Source: Metellina segmentata
Taxonomy: Eukaryota > Arthropoda > Arachnida > Araneae > Tetragnathidae
NCBI GenBank assembly: GCA_947359465.1
Contig: OX375879.1
Span: 93,490,078-93,554,077 of the forward strand
Direction: 5' to 3'
Length of the DNA: 64,000 nucleotides
Shown: positions 57,301-59,104 of the stretch, in pieces
How the letters are laid out: each line of letters starts with the position of its first letter
Numbering within the stretch: the first letter of the stretch is position 1
The notes under the pieces: generated by a model
What the model saw: only the letters and a program-made list of their open reading frames with translations
Databases searched by the model: none
What the model was told of the DNA's origin: nothing
Program-made: the position numbers and the translations under genes

Positions 57301-59104
57301 TCAACATATATCAGTTTGACTCGATGTTATCAAATAGCCAAGCATATACACCCTAAATAAACACGGATATTTCAAGACGTAGAATAGTTCATTCAGTACC
57401 AATTTAATTTACCAATTAAATTCTGGTCTTGAATCTCTTCAAGCCGCCGACCAACCGGGTCTAGTGGTCAAGGTGTTGGCCTCTGAATCGGAAGGTTCCT
57501 GGTTCGAATCCGGGGTTAGGGCATGGATGTAAATTGTGCTGTCCTTTGTTAGGGACAATGATGGTCCACTCACTGGGTGCCCCTTCACAAGTGACCATCA
57601 CTTCTGGCCTTGTATAAGGCTAAAATGACCTCGGTCAACTTTGTATTGTATTTGTATTTGCCTTCGCTTGTACTGCCTTGCCAGTGGAAATAAAAACAAA
57701 AAAAAAATCTCTTCAAGCCTGATATAATGTAAACGAGGGCTACATATATTTCCTCAACTTCTAATATGCCAAGGTTGATGATTAGATCATATGAAATTCT
57801 AGCAACAAGTAATTGTTGCAATCCTTTTAAAATAAATCTACTAGTCATTTAATCTTGAAGCAGTCAAAAGATCGCGATTAAATTAGAGTAATTTAGTTGT
57901 ATTTTTTAGTTAAATATATTTTCAACTGAAAAGTAATATTAAAATTTTAGGTTTATTATTTGAAAATAAAATATAATGGTTCTCTTAGTTGTGAACAGAG
58001 TTTAAAGTAACATACTATAATGCTAGCAGATTGGCCTTATCATATAATGGATAGTTAAAAAATCGATAGTGCATACCCAAAAATGAAATTTGTTTCTAGG
58101 TATATAATGCAAAGTAAAAAGTTAAACAGAAAATAAAAGAGTAAAAATGAACTTATTCTGCAAATTTTTGATTAGAAAATTTTCTCATCATCAAAAATAT
58201 CTCTCTAGCATCCCAAAGAATAATAATTTTTTTAGCTGAGGCAAACGAAAATTGCACGTAGAAGAGAACCTAAACCAGAGTTTTAATTAAAGTGAAAAAA
58301 ATGTGAATACTCTCTCACAAGTTATAGACTGGATTTAAATTGGCTTACATAAATTCAAAGACTAACGATTTTCAAAGAATATTGATGAAATAAATCCGAC
58401 AGTTCTCATTACTAAGGTAGATTTTATAGTTTTCTTTATTTTATTGAACGCGAATAAAAAGTACGATAAATATAGTACAATATATTTTACCCACTAAGCC
58501 AAAGTTGGGAAAAAATGTGCATGAAGTGACCTATAGAAAGGTTTCTTTGGCACACTTCAGATGGAAATAAAATAGTGCCATGCGCACACGATATGCAATT
58601 GCAATATAATGCTCACGTAATATCATACACACGTGATATGTGCATGGTATTACGATTTTTTTATATCATTACATTTTTGCTTTTCTTCTTTCCCTTACTG
58701 ACTTAATAATGAGGAATATAATATTTCAACATACAGTTTCAAAAAACACGACACCCCATGAATAAGCAACTTAAGGCAGACTTAATAATGAGGAACATAA
58801 TATTTCAACATACAGTTTCAAAAAACTCGACACCCCATGAATAAGCAACTTAAGGCTTTACATGACAACACGATATACGAATAATTGCCCTAAACACTTA
58901 ACAATTCAGAAACAAACAAACAGTATAAAGCCTTATATAAAAGTAGAGTTTCCGTCCAATTGCCCTGAAGACCGAAATAAAATTCAACTAGGAATGTAAA
59001 CGAAGAGAAAAGAATAAGACACCGGGGAAATAGCGGTTTCTGTCAGCAAAAACAGCCTTTCAGTATGAAAAACTTACCTGCCCGACGTTCCTGAGCGCTC
59101 CCAT
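367..59104 (-). CDS. spz-like: Spätzle-like Toll-ligand gene, five coding exons, 3' end off the window
   Basis: Assembled gene model: join of 59078-59104, 10437-10732, 7810-8109, 3222-3509 and 367-726 on the minus strand, giving 423 complete codons plus a split one. Each boundary has AG/GT sites and the frame is continuous; the first junction is phase 0 and all later ones are phase 2. The product would be a secreted precursor: signal peptide, a prodomain with dibasic convertase sites (RVKR at about residues 162-165, RRRR at 353-356), then the start of a cystine-knot domain (Cys383, Trp402, Cys423, with the block ARNYQGIWKYVVQIPQEGYF typical of Spätzle-family knots). Family knowledge: Spätzle proteins are cleaved in the extracellular space and the C-terminal dimer binds Toll receptors. 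The rest of the knot must lie left of position 1. Which paralogue (spz1-6 type) is not resolved. The model was made by eye without transcripts. Confidence 0.85.
2150..3000. repeat. Dispersed repeat, copy 1 (split by the MITE at 2410)
   Basis: The flanks of the MITE match a region at 43130-43480 in order: a part around GCATACAAAAAGCAAGATC, a part with TTTATAGGTTA, then a GACC/GATCC-x-CA-AGCACTCGT block, then after the MITE TTAATCTATT and a CCTTAATTTTTCTT-like block. The copies are strongly diverged and I see no coding content. Confidence 0.5.
2410..2919. mobile_element. 510-bp MITE, TTAA target duplication (piggyBac-like)
   Basis: Ends are CCCTTCTTTGCAT and its inverted copy ATGCAAAGAAGGG, with TTAA on both sides (2406-2409 and 2920-2923). 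It has no coding capacity. It sits inside a dispersed repeat whose other copy near 43380 lacks the insertion (GGCTTAATCTATT versus GG-TTAA...TTAATCTATT). TTAA duplication is typical of the piggyBac superfamily; assignment to it is inferred from the target site only. Confidence 0.75.
3222..3509 (-). CDS. spz-like: Spätzle-like gene, exon 4 (low-complexity linker)
   Basis: Acceptor CGTTTTCTCCAG|A and donor TTGAG|GTAAGA bound 288 nt, again phase 2 to phase 2. The first base completes Leu after ASG from exon 3. The product is a linker: small residues and Met/Ala helices (IPLALMSAVAQSFASSM), a Tyr/Pro part (PPEYTTERPVLHYPSE), seven consecutive glycines, then VVGLLGTLANMGLMGNG. A second AG (CTCAG) 20 bases inside the exon would break the frame, so the outer acceptor is preferred. 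Such linkers between prodomain and knot are poorly conserved, so this exon supports the model by splice fit more than by similarity. Confidence 0.8.
3610..4175. repeat. Minisatellite, AAGATTTAAGATACAA core
   Basis: About 20 imperfect copies of a 20-28 bp unit AATAAGATTTAAGATACAAT with variable inserts of CAATTGG or G-rich runs. It lies in intron 3 directly upstream (on the plus map downstream) of exon 4. No gene content. Confidence 0.85.
4460..5047. mobile_element. 588-bp deleted mariner/Tc1-type element
   Basis: Terminal inverted repeats CTCAAAATGGATAT and ATATCCATTTTGAG are each flanked by TA (4458-4459, 5048-5049), the target duplication of Tc1/mariner. Inside, at about 4815-4870, a decayed piece resembles the third catalytic region of a mariner transposase (HSPNFHILP, compare the HSPDLxPxD type). 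Most of the gene is deleted, so it is non-autonomous. Confidence 0.7.
5048..6640. other. Intron 3, no gene seen; small LINE scrap and palindromic repeat
   Basis: At 5096-5150 the plus strand reads LDMPKHIWIIADYFDR, matching the RNase H piece of the LINE fragment at 35490-36020 (CPKHIWIISDR). At about 6150-6250 there are two copies of a block with ACGAGATATCTCGT-like palindromes, also found near 55660-55710 and 21105. The rest is AT-rich sequence without recognisable features. Confidence 0.5.
6640..7580. repeat. Tandem repeat, three units of about 300 bp
   Basis: Units carry TACTCGGAAATTAAAGACAG, then CTATTTTAAAAATAATTAAG, AAAACGGTACCTC and GATCTGTCACTCTGTT in the same order. Marker positions 6811, 7110 and 7429 give a period near 300-320. 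A short 47-bp ladder of GTACAAGATTGACT units leads into it at 6620-6720. No coding capacity. Confidence 0.8.
7810..8109 (-). CDS. spz-like: Spätzle-like gene, exon 3 (prodomain with RVKR convertase site)
   Basis: Acceptor TTTTCTCATAG|T and donor GGATT|GTAAGT bound exactly 300 nt, phase 2 at both ends, so it could be skipped without a frameshift. It encodes ELIKNKTLVFLSKALPYL, then a basic stretch with KVTKISSKKS, then TPQRVKRSVNESTDNETS. RVKR followed by Ser is a good furin-type cleavage site; NES and NET are N-glycosylation sequons just after it. One cysteine occurs near the 3' end (RQNCDQ). Inference: the precursor may be cut here in the Golgi before final activation at the RRRR site or by a serine protease. 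Confidence 0.85.
8147..8183. other. Perfect-looking hairpin just upstream of exon 3 acceptor
   Basis: CGGTATGAA-AAACCAT pairs with ATGGTTT-TTCATACCG around a three-base centre, with one mismatch. On the minus strand it lies about 37-73 bases before the exon 3 acceptor, in the usual branch-point zone. It may be a small inverted-repeat relic or may influence splicing. Confidence 0.5.
8184..10119. other. Intron 2, no gene recognised; one SINE-like scrap
   Basis: Around 8530-8660 a stretch (CTAGCAACCTG, then GGTACAATTCCC) resembles a decayed tRNA-derived SINE head like the one at 16780. The remainder is AT-rich with several short ORFs that look random. Confidence 0.35.
10120..10375 (-). other. 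GC-rich island in intron 2, possible alternative terminal exon
   Basis: About 200 bases here are much richer in G+C than the intron around them. One minus-strand frame reads as a natural protein: SRIVGAHNGNRSPSPPPGPT, then DTLEERLLLAADDLENLSF and a TAG stop. A second minus frame is also open (with FASRRRFGEL), and a plus frame gives a Ser/Pro/Gly-rich peptide ending at TGA, so the coding strand is not certain. Using the acceptor ATCAAG|A in phase 2 would join the first frame to exon 2 and end the protein without a knot; the better-looking acceptor AAATAG|T gives a stop after four codons. I found no phase-2 donor for use as an internal exon. Function unknown. Confidence 0.3.
10437..10732 (-). 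CDS. spz-like: Spätzle-like gene, exon 2 (signal peptide core and prodomain)
   Basis: Begins after an acceptor TTTTTCCAG|ATAACA and ends at CCTTT|GTAAGT (296 nt, residues 10-108). The frame is open throughout. It starts with the hydrophobic stretch ICHLFVIIFLV, the h-region of a signal peptide completed by exon 1, followed by a charged, Pro-rich prodomain (GEKEGYYAFEEAPSRF, later YTLCGDLNKGFIPLNPLG). It has three cysteines in this exon after the signal core or at its end (SIC, IPC, TLC). The exon ends with two bases of a codon (TT), completed by T from exon 3 to give Phe in PYPFELIKNK. The phase match and sequence style support direct splicing to 8109 and skipping of the GC-rich island at 10120-10375. 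Confidence 0.85.
10864..10911. repeat. Compound microsatellite (AT)n(GT)n
   Basis: A run of TA/AT dinucleotides passes directly into a GT run of about nine units. It lies about 130 bp inside intron 1 from exon 2. Confidence 0.95.
10912..12839. other. Intron 1 right part, no gene seen
   Basis: AT-rich, no convincing coding region. Near 11465 a motif GTCCCACTGAAGCAACACAA recurs near 5465 (inverted) and 26425, marking an old dispersed repeat. Near 12138 the start of the MITE family of 28833 and 62248 can be recognised (ATATCGCA..., AAAAGTG, CACAACTCAAAA) in decayed form. Confidence 0.4.
12840..14550. repeat. Satellite array, seven copies of about 247 bp
   Basis: The marker GAGACACCTGACTCAAAC occurs near 12867, 13112, 13359, 13607, 13855, 14101 and 14349. 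Copies differ by a few bases (for example CGAAAGG/TGAAAGG) and by a 2-bp insertion in CACCGAGAGTATG. Four copies hold a similar 64-68 codon minus-strand ORF beginning MINSCLILYYPISF; since the unit is not a multiple of three and other copies break it, this is more likely chance than a gene. Confidence 0.9.
14551..15394. other. Intron 1, no feature recognised
   Basis: Includes a GC-richer block at 14560-14760 right after the satellite, without a readable frame or repeat partner in this window. Confidence 0.4.
15395..15650 (-). pseudogene. LINE endonuclease/reverse transcriptase C-terminal scrap
   Basis: The minus strand reads VNLDGKRLRGRPNLTWM then RLFQKEWGKA before a stop. The pattern GKRxRGRPxxxW is common near the C-terminus of non-LTR retrotransposon polyproteins. 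The piece is short, with stops on both sides, and no poly-A tail or target duplication was found, so the family is uncertain. Confidence 0.45.
15651..16779. other. Intron 1, no feature recognised
   Basis: Only short random ORFs; a GC-richer patch at 15710-15920 gives a 106-codon minus-strand ORF without family features. Confidence 0.35.
16780..16870 (+). repeat. tRNA-derived SINE-like head, decayed
   Basis: GGCCAAGTGGGCTTTGAAC resembles an A box and CAGATTCGATTTC a B box, 50 bp apart, as in tRNA-derived SINEs. Similar decayed heads occur near 8540, 30290 and 46255. No tail or target duplication was identified. Confidence 0.4.
16871..18264. other. Intron 1, no feature recognised
   Basis: AT-rich DNA without credible coding frames or repeat structure. 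Confidence 0.35.
18265..18420 (-). repeat. tRNA-derived SINE-like piece
   Basis: On the minus strand GTAGGTTTGATTCCTGAC resembles a B box and is followed by a short A-rich stretch (AAAAAAAAGC). The A box is poorly kept. Low confidence. Confidence 0.35.
18458..19190. mobile_element. 733-bp MITE with TTAA target duplication
   Basis: Ends GGGGGTCCGGGACACA and TGTGTCCCGGACCCCC (near the tip a perfect 15-16 bp inverted repeat) are flanked by TTAA (18454-18457, 19191-19194). The interior is very A/T-rich and noncoding, partly self-complementary. The TTAA sites suggest a piggyBac-mobilised MITE; no transposase of that type is in the window. Confidence 0.8.
19195..21129. other. Intron 1, no gene; one imperfect hairpin
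   Basis: At about 20514-20597, CACTC-AGCTT-CGGTGC and GCACCGAAGCTGAGTG can pair across a ~45-base loop with a bulge. It may be a relic inverted repeat. Otherwise nothing recognised. Confidence 0.35.
21130..21610. repeat. Tandem repeat, three units of about 160 bp
   Basis: GAACTATGGTTTTTATAGT starts units near 21141, 21297 and 21460; each goes on to GCACCCAAAATC, CACGTGCAAAATAATGTG and GTTGAAGTCAGGTTG. The 86-codon minus ORF at 21029-21289 falls inside it and is not credible as a gene. Confidence 0.85.
21611..23479. other. Intron 1, diverged repeat pair, no gene
   Basis: A block near 21690-21770 (GCAATTTTGGTGATGTTTGG, CAATCAGCTATCAT) is echoed near 22410-22490 (TATCACCATTTTGTCGACG, TAATTAAGCTATCATG), so a diverged duplicate or dispersed repeat is present. 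23066-23480 contains short ORFs that adjoin the LINE fragment but were not recognised. Confidence 0.4.
23480..23770 (-). pseudogene. LINE pol C-terminal fragment (RNase H tail and zinc-binding motif)
   Basis: On the minus strand the frame reads LRTGHLRGMKIQPDGT, then PSCKNCDTELSPEHVLSCP and AILASIQQIRDSP. A Leu-Arg-Thr-Gly-His block followed by C-x2-C-x8-H-x4-C is the usual tail of arthropod non-LTR retrotransposon polyproteins of the Jockey/R1 kind. Stops end the frame. It is a truncated, dead copy and may belong to the same family as 35488-36020. Confidence 0.65.
23771..25259. other. Intron 1, no feature recognised
   Basis: AT-rich, only short ORFs on both strands without family features. 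Confidence 0.35.
25260..26345. repeat. Tandem repeat, three units of about 340 bp
   Basis: The block ACGATAACTTCGATTGCC occurs near 25377, 25717 and 26057. Units two and three are almost identical; the first differs more. Each holds GACCCTTGGCAATTGGCAAG (self-complementary TTGCCAA/TTGGCAA) and GACTTTATGACAGCGACTCC. A 72-codon minus ORF in units two and three is a shadow of the repeat. A diverged single copy lies at 36220-36430. Confidence 0.9.
26346..27087. other. Intron 1, no gene seen
   Basis: Contains the dispersed motif GCTGAAGCAACACAGCG near 26430. The 74-codon ORF at 26778-27002 (minus) has no recognisable features. Confidence 0.35.
27088..27929. mobile_element. 842-bp MITE copy A, 8-bp target duplication (hAT-like)
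   Basis: Ends GGAACAGCTACA and TGTAGCTGTACC belong to an inverted repeat of about 50 bp that includes CTACGTTTATGAGT and TTGGTGATTTT/GCCAAGCAGTTGCC. The flanks are CGTTTTAG on both sides (27080-27087 and 27930-27937). An 8-bp duplication fits hAT-type integration. The interior matches the second copy at 47679-48541 over its length, except for an AT microsatellite at 27335-27376 that copy B lacks. Confidence 0.85.
27335..27376. repeat. (AT)n microsatellite inside the MITE
   Basis: About 20 AT units lie between AAGAATA and CCCTGAAACTTATC. In the sister MITE copy (47946) the same site reads AAGAATACCCTGAAAC with no repeat. Confidence 0.95.
27938..28832. other. Intron 1, no feature recognised
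   Basis: AT-rich; an AAT microsatellite of six units near 28340. No coding sign. Confidence 0.4.
28833..29091. mobile_element. ~259-bp foldback MITE, copy A
   Basis: CATATCGCA and CCGGCAAGAAAAGTGACACA at the left are mirrored by GTGTCACTTTTCTTGCC and TGCGATATG at the right. The same family lies at 62248-62477, and a decayed left end near 12138. No protein is encoded. Superfamily not determined because the target duplication is short or absent. Confidence 0.7.
29092..30289. repeat. Intron 1 with a 70-bp tandem duplicate and a SINE-like B box
   Basis: At 29750-29890 a unit of about 70 bp (AATGAGTTGAAATCGA...GGGGTTAAAGG) is duplicated. Near 29350 GCTGGTTCGAACC is a good RNA polymerase III B box with a weak upstream A box, likely an old SINE. 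No gene was found. Confidence 0.5.
30290..30480 (+). repeat. tRNA-derived SINE-like repeat
   Basis: GCCGAGCGACTATAGGCG fits an A-box region and ACTAGTTCGAATCTCGC a B box about 55 bp on. The following 100 bp (TTGAAGTTTCCTTGCC) has no partner in the window. No tail was found. Confidence 0.45.
30660..31215. repeat. Minisatellite, AATGATTCTATTGG core
   Basis: At least ten imperfect units of 40-58 bp with the core GGAATGATTCTATTG and a TTTCCTTAGTAGAATC-like spacer. It lies within a dispersed repeat (CTGAGCTTCGTGAGATTTCC at 30562, GTTAAAAGTATTGCAGAG at 31233) whose other copy at 42630-42790 has only one core unit. Confidence 0.8.
31216..33527. other. Intron 1, no gene recognised
   Basis: AT-rich to 33250. 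A more GC-balanced block at 33290-33490 holds a 63-codon minus ORF rich in Arg/Lys/Glu; no splice or family evidence supports it. A G10 run is at 32817. Confidence 0.35.
33528..34790. repeat. Three-unit array of a terminal-inverted-repeat element
   Basis: The left edge AAGGCCCGGTGCACACATCC is mirrored by GGATGATGTGTGCACAGGGCCTT near 33965-33990 and again near 34758-34780. Internal markers GCCGTGAAATGACGCAAGTA (33602, 34059; decayed at 34409) and GAAACAAAATAGAC (33704, 34152, 34513) show about three linked units. AACCTCCGTTTTA follows two of the right ends, so units were duplicated with flank. Higher GC than the surroundings explains the many spurious ORFs here. Probably a MITE family; superfamily not fixed. 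Confidence 0.7.
34791..35487. other. Intron 1, no feature recognised
   Basis: AT-rich with a short local duplication of TAGTAATAAATTCTAAATAT at 35150-35200. Confidence 0.4.
35488..36020 (+). pseudogene. LINE pol fragment (RNase H domain and C-terminal Cys/His motif)
   Basis: The plus strand reads AAGFIVNLTCPKHIWIISDR, then HSTIQYLNRW and DKTRIDILNKLKACF, the layout of the RNase H domain of Jockey/R1-like LINEs (the acidic residue of the usual IxSDSxS motif is kept as SDRHS). After stops and shifts the frame resumes near 35935 with FQTCLKCKAEQTSLSHHLACVG, a C-x2-C-x8-H-x4-C-type tail (here split to respect decay). It is dead and 5'-truncated. A shorter relative is at 5096-5150. Confidence 0.65.
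36220..36430. repeat. Diverged single copy of the 340-bp tandem unit
   Basis: Matches 25260-25470 in order: ATTTGAAAATCTATCACGT, CAGCGTGATTAAGAACACCA and TACGACAGCGACACCGCC. This shows the unit is a dispersed repeat that was amplified in tandem at 25.3 kb. Confidence 0.65.
36701..37681 (+). pseudogene. Tc1/mariner DD41D-type transposase, core intact, tail broken
   Basis: An open frame of 326 codons from an ATG at 36701 (MAFLTKQSFEG) to TAG. It has an N-terminal helix-turn-helix region (KCSVSTVNKMI), then the catalytic blocks IIDESWVYLNN, HQDKASSH and SPDVSPMDFCAFG. Between the second and third Asp lie 41 residues, the DD41D (rosa-like) spacing, and the third residue is Asp not Glu. The frame stops early: the expected tail (TLQKALLSWKLRCRKIVQ ... 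KHKTFM) continues in the +1 frame from 37683 to a TAA at 37794. So one frameshift plus a nearby stop removed about 38 residues. The left end may begin near the CAGAGGCTGTTCGCAC at 36557, but no matching right end exists; the 3' side merges into the tandem array. Confidence 0.8.
37840..39342 (-). mobile_element. Complete 1,503-bp Tc1/mariner element
   Basis: Terminal inverted repeats begin CAGGGTGGTCCCGAATTC; the first 106 bases of the two ends (37840-37945 and 39237-39342) match perfectly by eye, and about 14 more follow after one mismatch. TA duplications flank it (37838-37839, 39343-39344). Removing it and one TA restores CAATGTATATAGTATATG, exactly as in the other units of the array. It carries one intact transposase gene on the minus strand. 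It looks recently inserted and structurally able to move. Confidence 0.95.
38017..39093 (-). CDS. Intact Tc1/mariner transposase (DD41D)
   Basis: 358 codons from MGDFTYAEKADMHYMYG to RNFEQLL. The N-terminus is of the arthropod type annotated as DUF4817 (YxxAEKADMxxxYG), followed by a second helix-turn-helix (STRTVARDVGVSHQTVCRVL). The DDE/D catalytic domain has YVLFTDEATF, WFQHDGAPAHF and SPDLSSLDYFLWG, with 41 residues between the second and third Asp. All three acidic residues are present and no stop or shift interrupts the frame. It would cut at the 121-bp ends and integrate at TA. The start ATG lies about 150 bp inside the right inverted repeat. GC content is much higher than the surroundings, in line with recent arrival. 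It probably has no role for the host. Confidence 0.93.
   Translation of the reverse strand: MGDFTYAEKADMHYMYGRANGNGRAALRMYRAEYPDRRMPDHRIFQRLHRQLCETGAFDVNRHGAGRVRAVRTPRLEESILNIVADRPESSTRTVARDVGVSHQTVCRVLNENRLHPFHFQKVQALNPADYPRRVNFCLWVMQQCALQPDFVDYVLFTDEATFSREGVFNAHNSHVWATDNPHATRRHAFQQRFSINVWAGIVNDFLIGPYLLPTRLTGGSYLIFLKEVLPQLLHDVPIAIRNRMWFQHDGAPAHFSIDVRNYLNATFGTRWIGRGGPVPWPPRSPDLSSLDYFLWGHLKHLVYETPVDSDEDLVARLSVAAAGVREIPGIFERVRQSLHRRCQACIDTGGRNFEQLL
39995..40285 (-). pseudogene. MADF-domain (Harbinger-associated type) pseudogene
   Basis: The minus strand starts MAWSKVVAITLIELFRERP; the next part of a MADF domain, CPLWDQTTPEYKDKKKK, lies in another frame, and NNVWSEIDEELDILMKSD is back in the first. 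So two compensating frameshifts, one at ERP and one in a lysine/A run, interrupt an otherwise readable MADF DNA-binding domain. Such domains occur in Adf-1-like host regulators and in the accessory protein of PIF/Harbinger transposons. No Harbinger ends were found. The piece joins the end of the 192-bp array. Confidence 0.6.
40286..41519. other. Intron 1, no confident gene
   Basis: 40290-40560 is GC-richer with overlapping ORFs of 88-128 codons on both strands, perhaps more of the element that carried the MADF piece. From 40600 on it is AT-rich without features. Confidence 0.35.
41520..42350. repeat. 23-bp minisatellite, about 36 units
   Basis: The unit is ACATAAGGAAGTGGTACACCTGA with variants (ACACCTGGACATAAGGAATTAGT, GGAAACCCAGAAC). 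Because 23 is not a multiple of three, the minus strand reads the same 23-residue peptide (SRCTISLCSGVPLPYAQVY-type) in all three frames and stays open for up to 174 codons (41604-42128). The strongly Cys/Tyr/Pro-rich peptide is a by-product of the repeat. Confidence 0.9.
42351..43129. repeat. Dispersed repeat with single core of the 30.7-kb minisatellite
   Basis: At 42630-42790: CTGAGCGTCATGAGATTTCC, TTTAATGACTAAATTACCG, one GGAAAGTTTCTATTGGTC, then GAAGGTTGCAGAACGG. The order equals that around 30560-31260, where the middle core is expanded. The rest of the stretch has no recognised feature. Confidence 0.55.
43130..43480. repeat. Dispersed repeat, copy 2 (without MITE)
   Basis: Diverged counterpart of 2150-3000: TGCATGCAAAAACCTAGATC, TTTTTATAGGTTAG, GGGACCTACACAAAGCACTC and GGCTTAATCTATTTC. 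The last segment is the empty TTAA site matching the MITE insertion at 2410. Confidence 0.5.
43905..44335 (-). pseudogene. Helitron helicase C-terminal relic
   Basis: Minus strand: EVLTGTAEHETVFISRIDLA, then PELPFILRRRQFPIKLVF, then after a frameshift SMIIYKAQGQTLEKVRVKLR and DLVFGHGQFYVAISRVRE, later FHTKNVVHKEVL. These are helicase motifs V-VI of Pif1-like Helitron helicases (the KAQGQTL and YVAISRVR blocks). A stop follows the SRVRE block, and at least one frameshift is present. The rest of the Rep-helicase gene is missing. It shows that an autonomous Helitron once stood here. Confidence 0.85.
44480..45694 (+). mobile_element. Tc1-like element, 1.2 kb, inactive
   Basis: Ends CACTGACGAGTCAAAACAT and (inverted) CACTGAAGAGCCGAAATAT, roughly 30 bp and imperfect, flanked by TA (44478-44479, 45695-45696). 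The transposase inside is broken. A TA microsatellite has grown at the right flank (45695-45716). Confidence 0.85.
44626..45665 (+). pseudogene. Dead Tc1-family transposase
   Basis: Starts MGKVADLSEFDRGQIIIAPR, the usual N-terminus (DL(S/T)EFDRGxIVG...), and ends QAKGGGTLY plus TGA. Stops (after QLVGC; before PPNTMQ) and frameshifts separate it into pieces. The catalytic area has VVWSHESRF (45081 on), QQDNSPCH (Asp at 45360-45362) and SPDLCTIEHIW (Glu at 45471-45473). The first catalytic Asp is replaced by His (CAT at 45087-45089). There are 36 residues between the second Asp and Glu, longer than the classic 34. Both the lesions and the active-site change make it inactive. Confidence 0.88.
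45717..46115 (+). mobile_element. Helitron-like relic, ends decayed
   Basis: AATCCACACGAAATCTGGTAC near 45770 resembles the conserved 5' part of many arthropod Helitrons (compare ATCTATGGCACTTAC... at 49500), and AACCCGAGCAACGACGGGTT near 46097 is a terminal hairpin-like motif typical of a Helitron 3' end, though CTAG is lost. Inside, GGAAACACGTTCTACAG occurs twice (45955, 46030) about 75 bp apart. Confidence 0.45.
46116..47678. other. Intron 1, no gene; SINE-like scrap
   Basis: 46250-46430 shares GAGAGTTGTATACTGTGCAG and GTCAGTAAAACTTTCCT with the decayed SINE heads at 16780 and 8540. The remainder is AT-rich with nothing recognised. Confidence 0.35.
47679..48541. mobile_element. 863-bp MITE copy B, 8-bp target duplication (hAT-like)
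   Basis: Same family as 27088-27929: ends GGAACAGCTACA and TGTAGCGGTACC, flanked by GTTATCAG (47671-47678) and GTCATCAG (48542-48549), one mismatch. The interior has a short duplicate (CTCTTAATCTTATCCTGAAA twice near 48112 and 48157) not present in copy A. Confidence 0.85.
48550..49167. other. Intron 1, no feature recognised
   Basis: AT-rich, without coding or repeat structure. Confidence 0.4.
49168..49442 (+). repeat. Duplicated Helitron 5' end with its flank
   Basis: A 199-bp segment (CTGTAAGTACGAAGTTACTT ... Helitron 5' end TCTATAATATTATTAAAAG from 49244 ... CACACAGGTAGTTAAATTTT) is followed directly by a second copy starting at 49367, which goes on into the full Helitron at 49443. So host flank plus about 120 bp of element were duplicated in tandem. 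Confidence 0.75.
49443..50211 (+). mobile_element. Non-autonomous Helitron, 769 bp
   Basis: 5' end TCTCTAATATTATAAAAG and 3' end with hairpin ACGGGCAACGCCCG followed by AAGTGGCTAG; flanked by A and T (49442, 50212) as expected for Helitron insertion between A and T. No Rep-helicase gene. It contains the phrase CTATGGCACTTACAG...GGGATTTAGCACACAGG common in this family and a G10 run at 50098. Confidence 0.85.
50212..52011. other. Intron 1, no gene; promoter-like spot
   Basis: At 50350-50392 CTATTGGTTAC (inverted CCAAT) is followed by TGTATATAACGC (TATA-like), but no gene follows. Everything else is AT-rich without features. Confidence 0.35.
52012..52657 (-). mobile_element. Non-autonomous Helitron, 646 bp, minus strand
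   Basis: Read on the minus strand: 5' end TCTATATATATAATTCTC at 52657, 3' end hairpin GGGGGCAGGCCCCC directly joined to CTAG at 52012, inserted exactly between A (52658) and T (52011). Just inside the 3' end are two further strong hairpins, GGATTGCTTCGCAATCC (52055-52071 region) and GGTTCGCTGCGCGAACC, plus CGCTTCGCTCGC. A 101-codon ORF (52635-52330) starts near the 5' end (MARKKDVICFRVLA); no known domain, possibly a captured fragment. Confidence 0.85.
52658..57431. other. Intron 1, no confident gene
   Basis: Very AT-rich. One exon-like patch lies at 54285-54450 on the plus strand: SLGHGVSKVIKLAVGYKKDG then GVAVGTRLFCFAMVAAINRD and a possible donor GG|GTAACA; preceded by TAG TAG and without a partner exon, so it is only noted. 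At 55550-55720 there are several GATATCTCG palindromic blocks related to 6150-6250. At 56580-56680 a 50-bp unit (GAATACTTGATTGTAAGGG) is duplicated. Confidence 0.4.
57446..57705 (+). mobile_element. tRNA-derived SINE, complete with target duplication
   Basis: The head has an A box (TCTAGTGGTCAAGG), an anticodon-loop-like CTCTGAATC as in tRNA-Gln, and a perfect B box (GGTTCGAATCC). A body of about 190 bp ends in an A-rich tail (AAAACAAAAAAAAAA). A 14-bp duplication AATCTCTTCAAGCC flanks it (57432-57445 and 57706-57719). It would be transcribed by RNA polymerase III and moved by a LINE. Confidence 0.92.
57720..58700. other. Intron 1, no feature recognised
   Basis: AT-rich, no readable frames. 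Confidence 0.4.
58701..58857. repeat. Direct duplication, 79 bp, two copies
   Basis: ACTTAATAATGAGGAAYATA ... AATAAGCAACTTAAGGC occurs at 58701 and 58780 with two mismatches. It lies about 220 bp inside intron 1 from exon 1. Confidence 0.9.
59078..59104 (-). CDS. spz-like: Spätzle-like gene, coding exon 1 (start codon, signal peptide N-end)
   Basis: Nine codons, MGALRNVGQ, end at a strong donor (CAG|GTAAGT; the donor is 59077-59071). The start context CAAAACATGG fits an animal start site. An in-frame TGA lies 15 bases upstream (59119-59117), so translation cannot begin further up in this frame. Joined in phase 0 to the exon at 10732, the result reads MGALRNVGQ then ITSICHLFVIIFLV, a textbook signal peptide with the hydrophobic core in the next exon. 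The exon itself is far too short to be found by ORF length; the evidence is the donor, the start context, the upstream stop and the fit to exon 2. The alternative is a different exon 1 inside the long intron. Confidence 0.7.
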
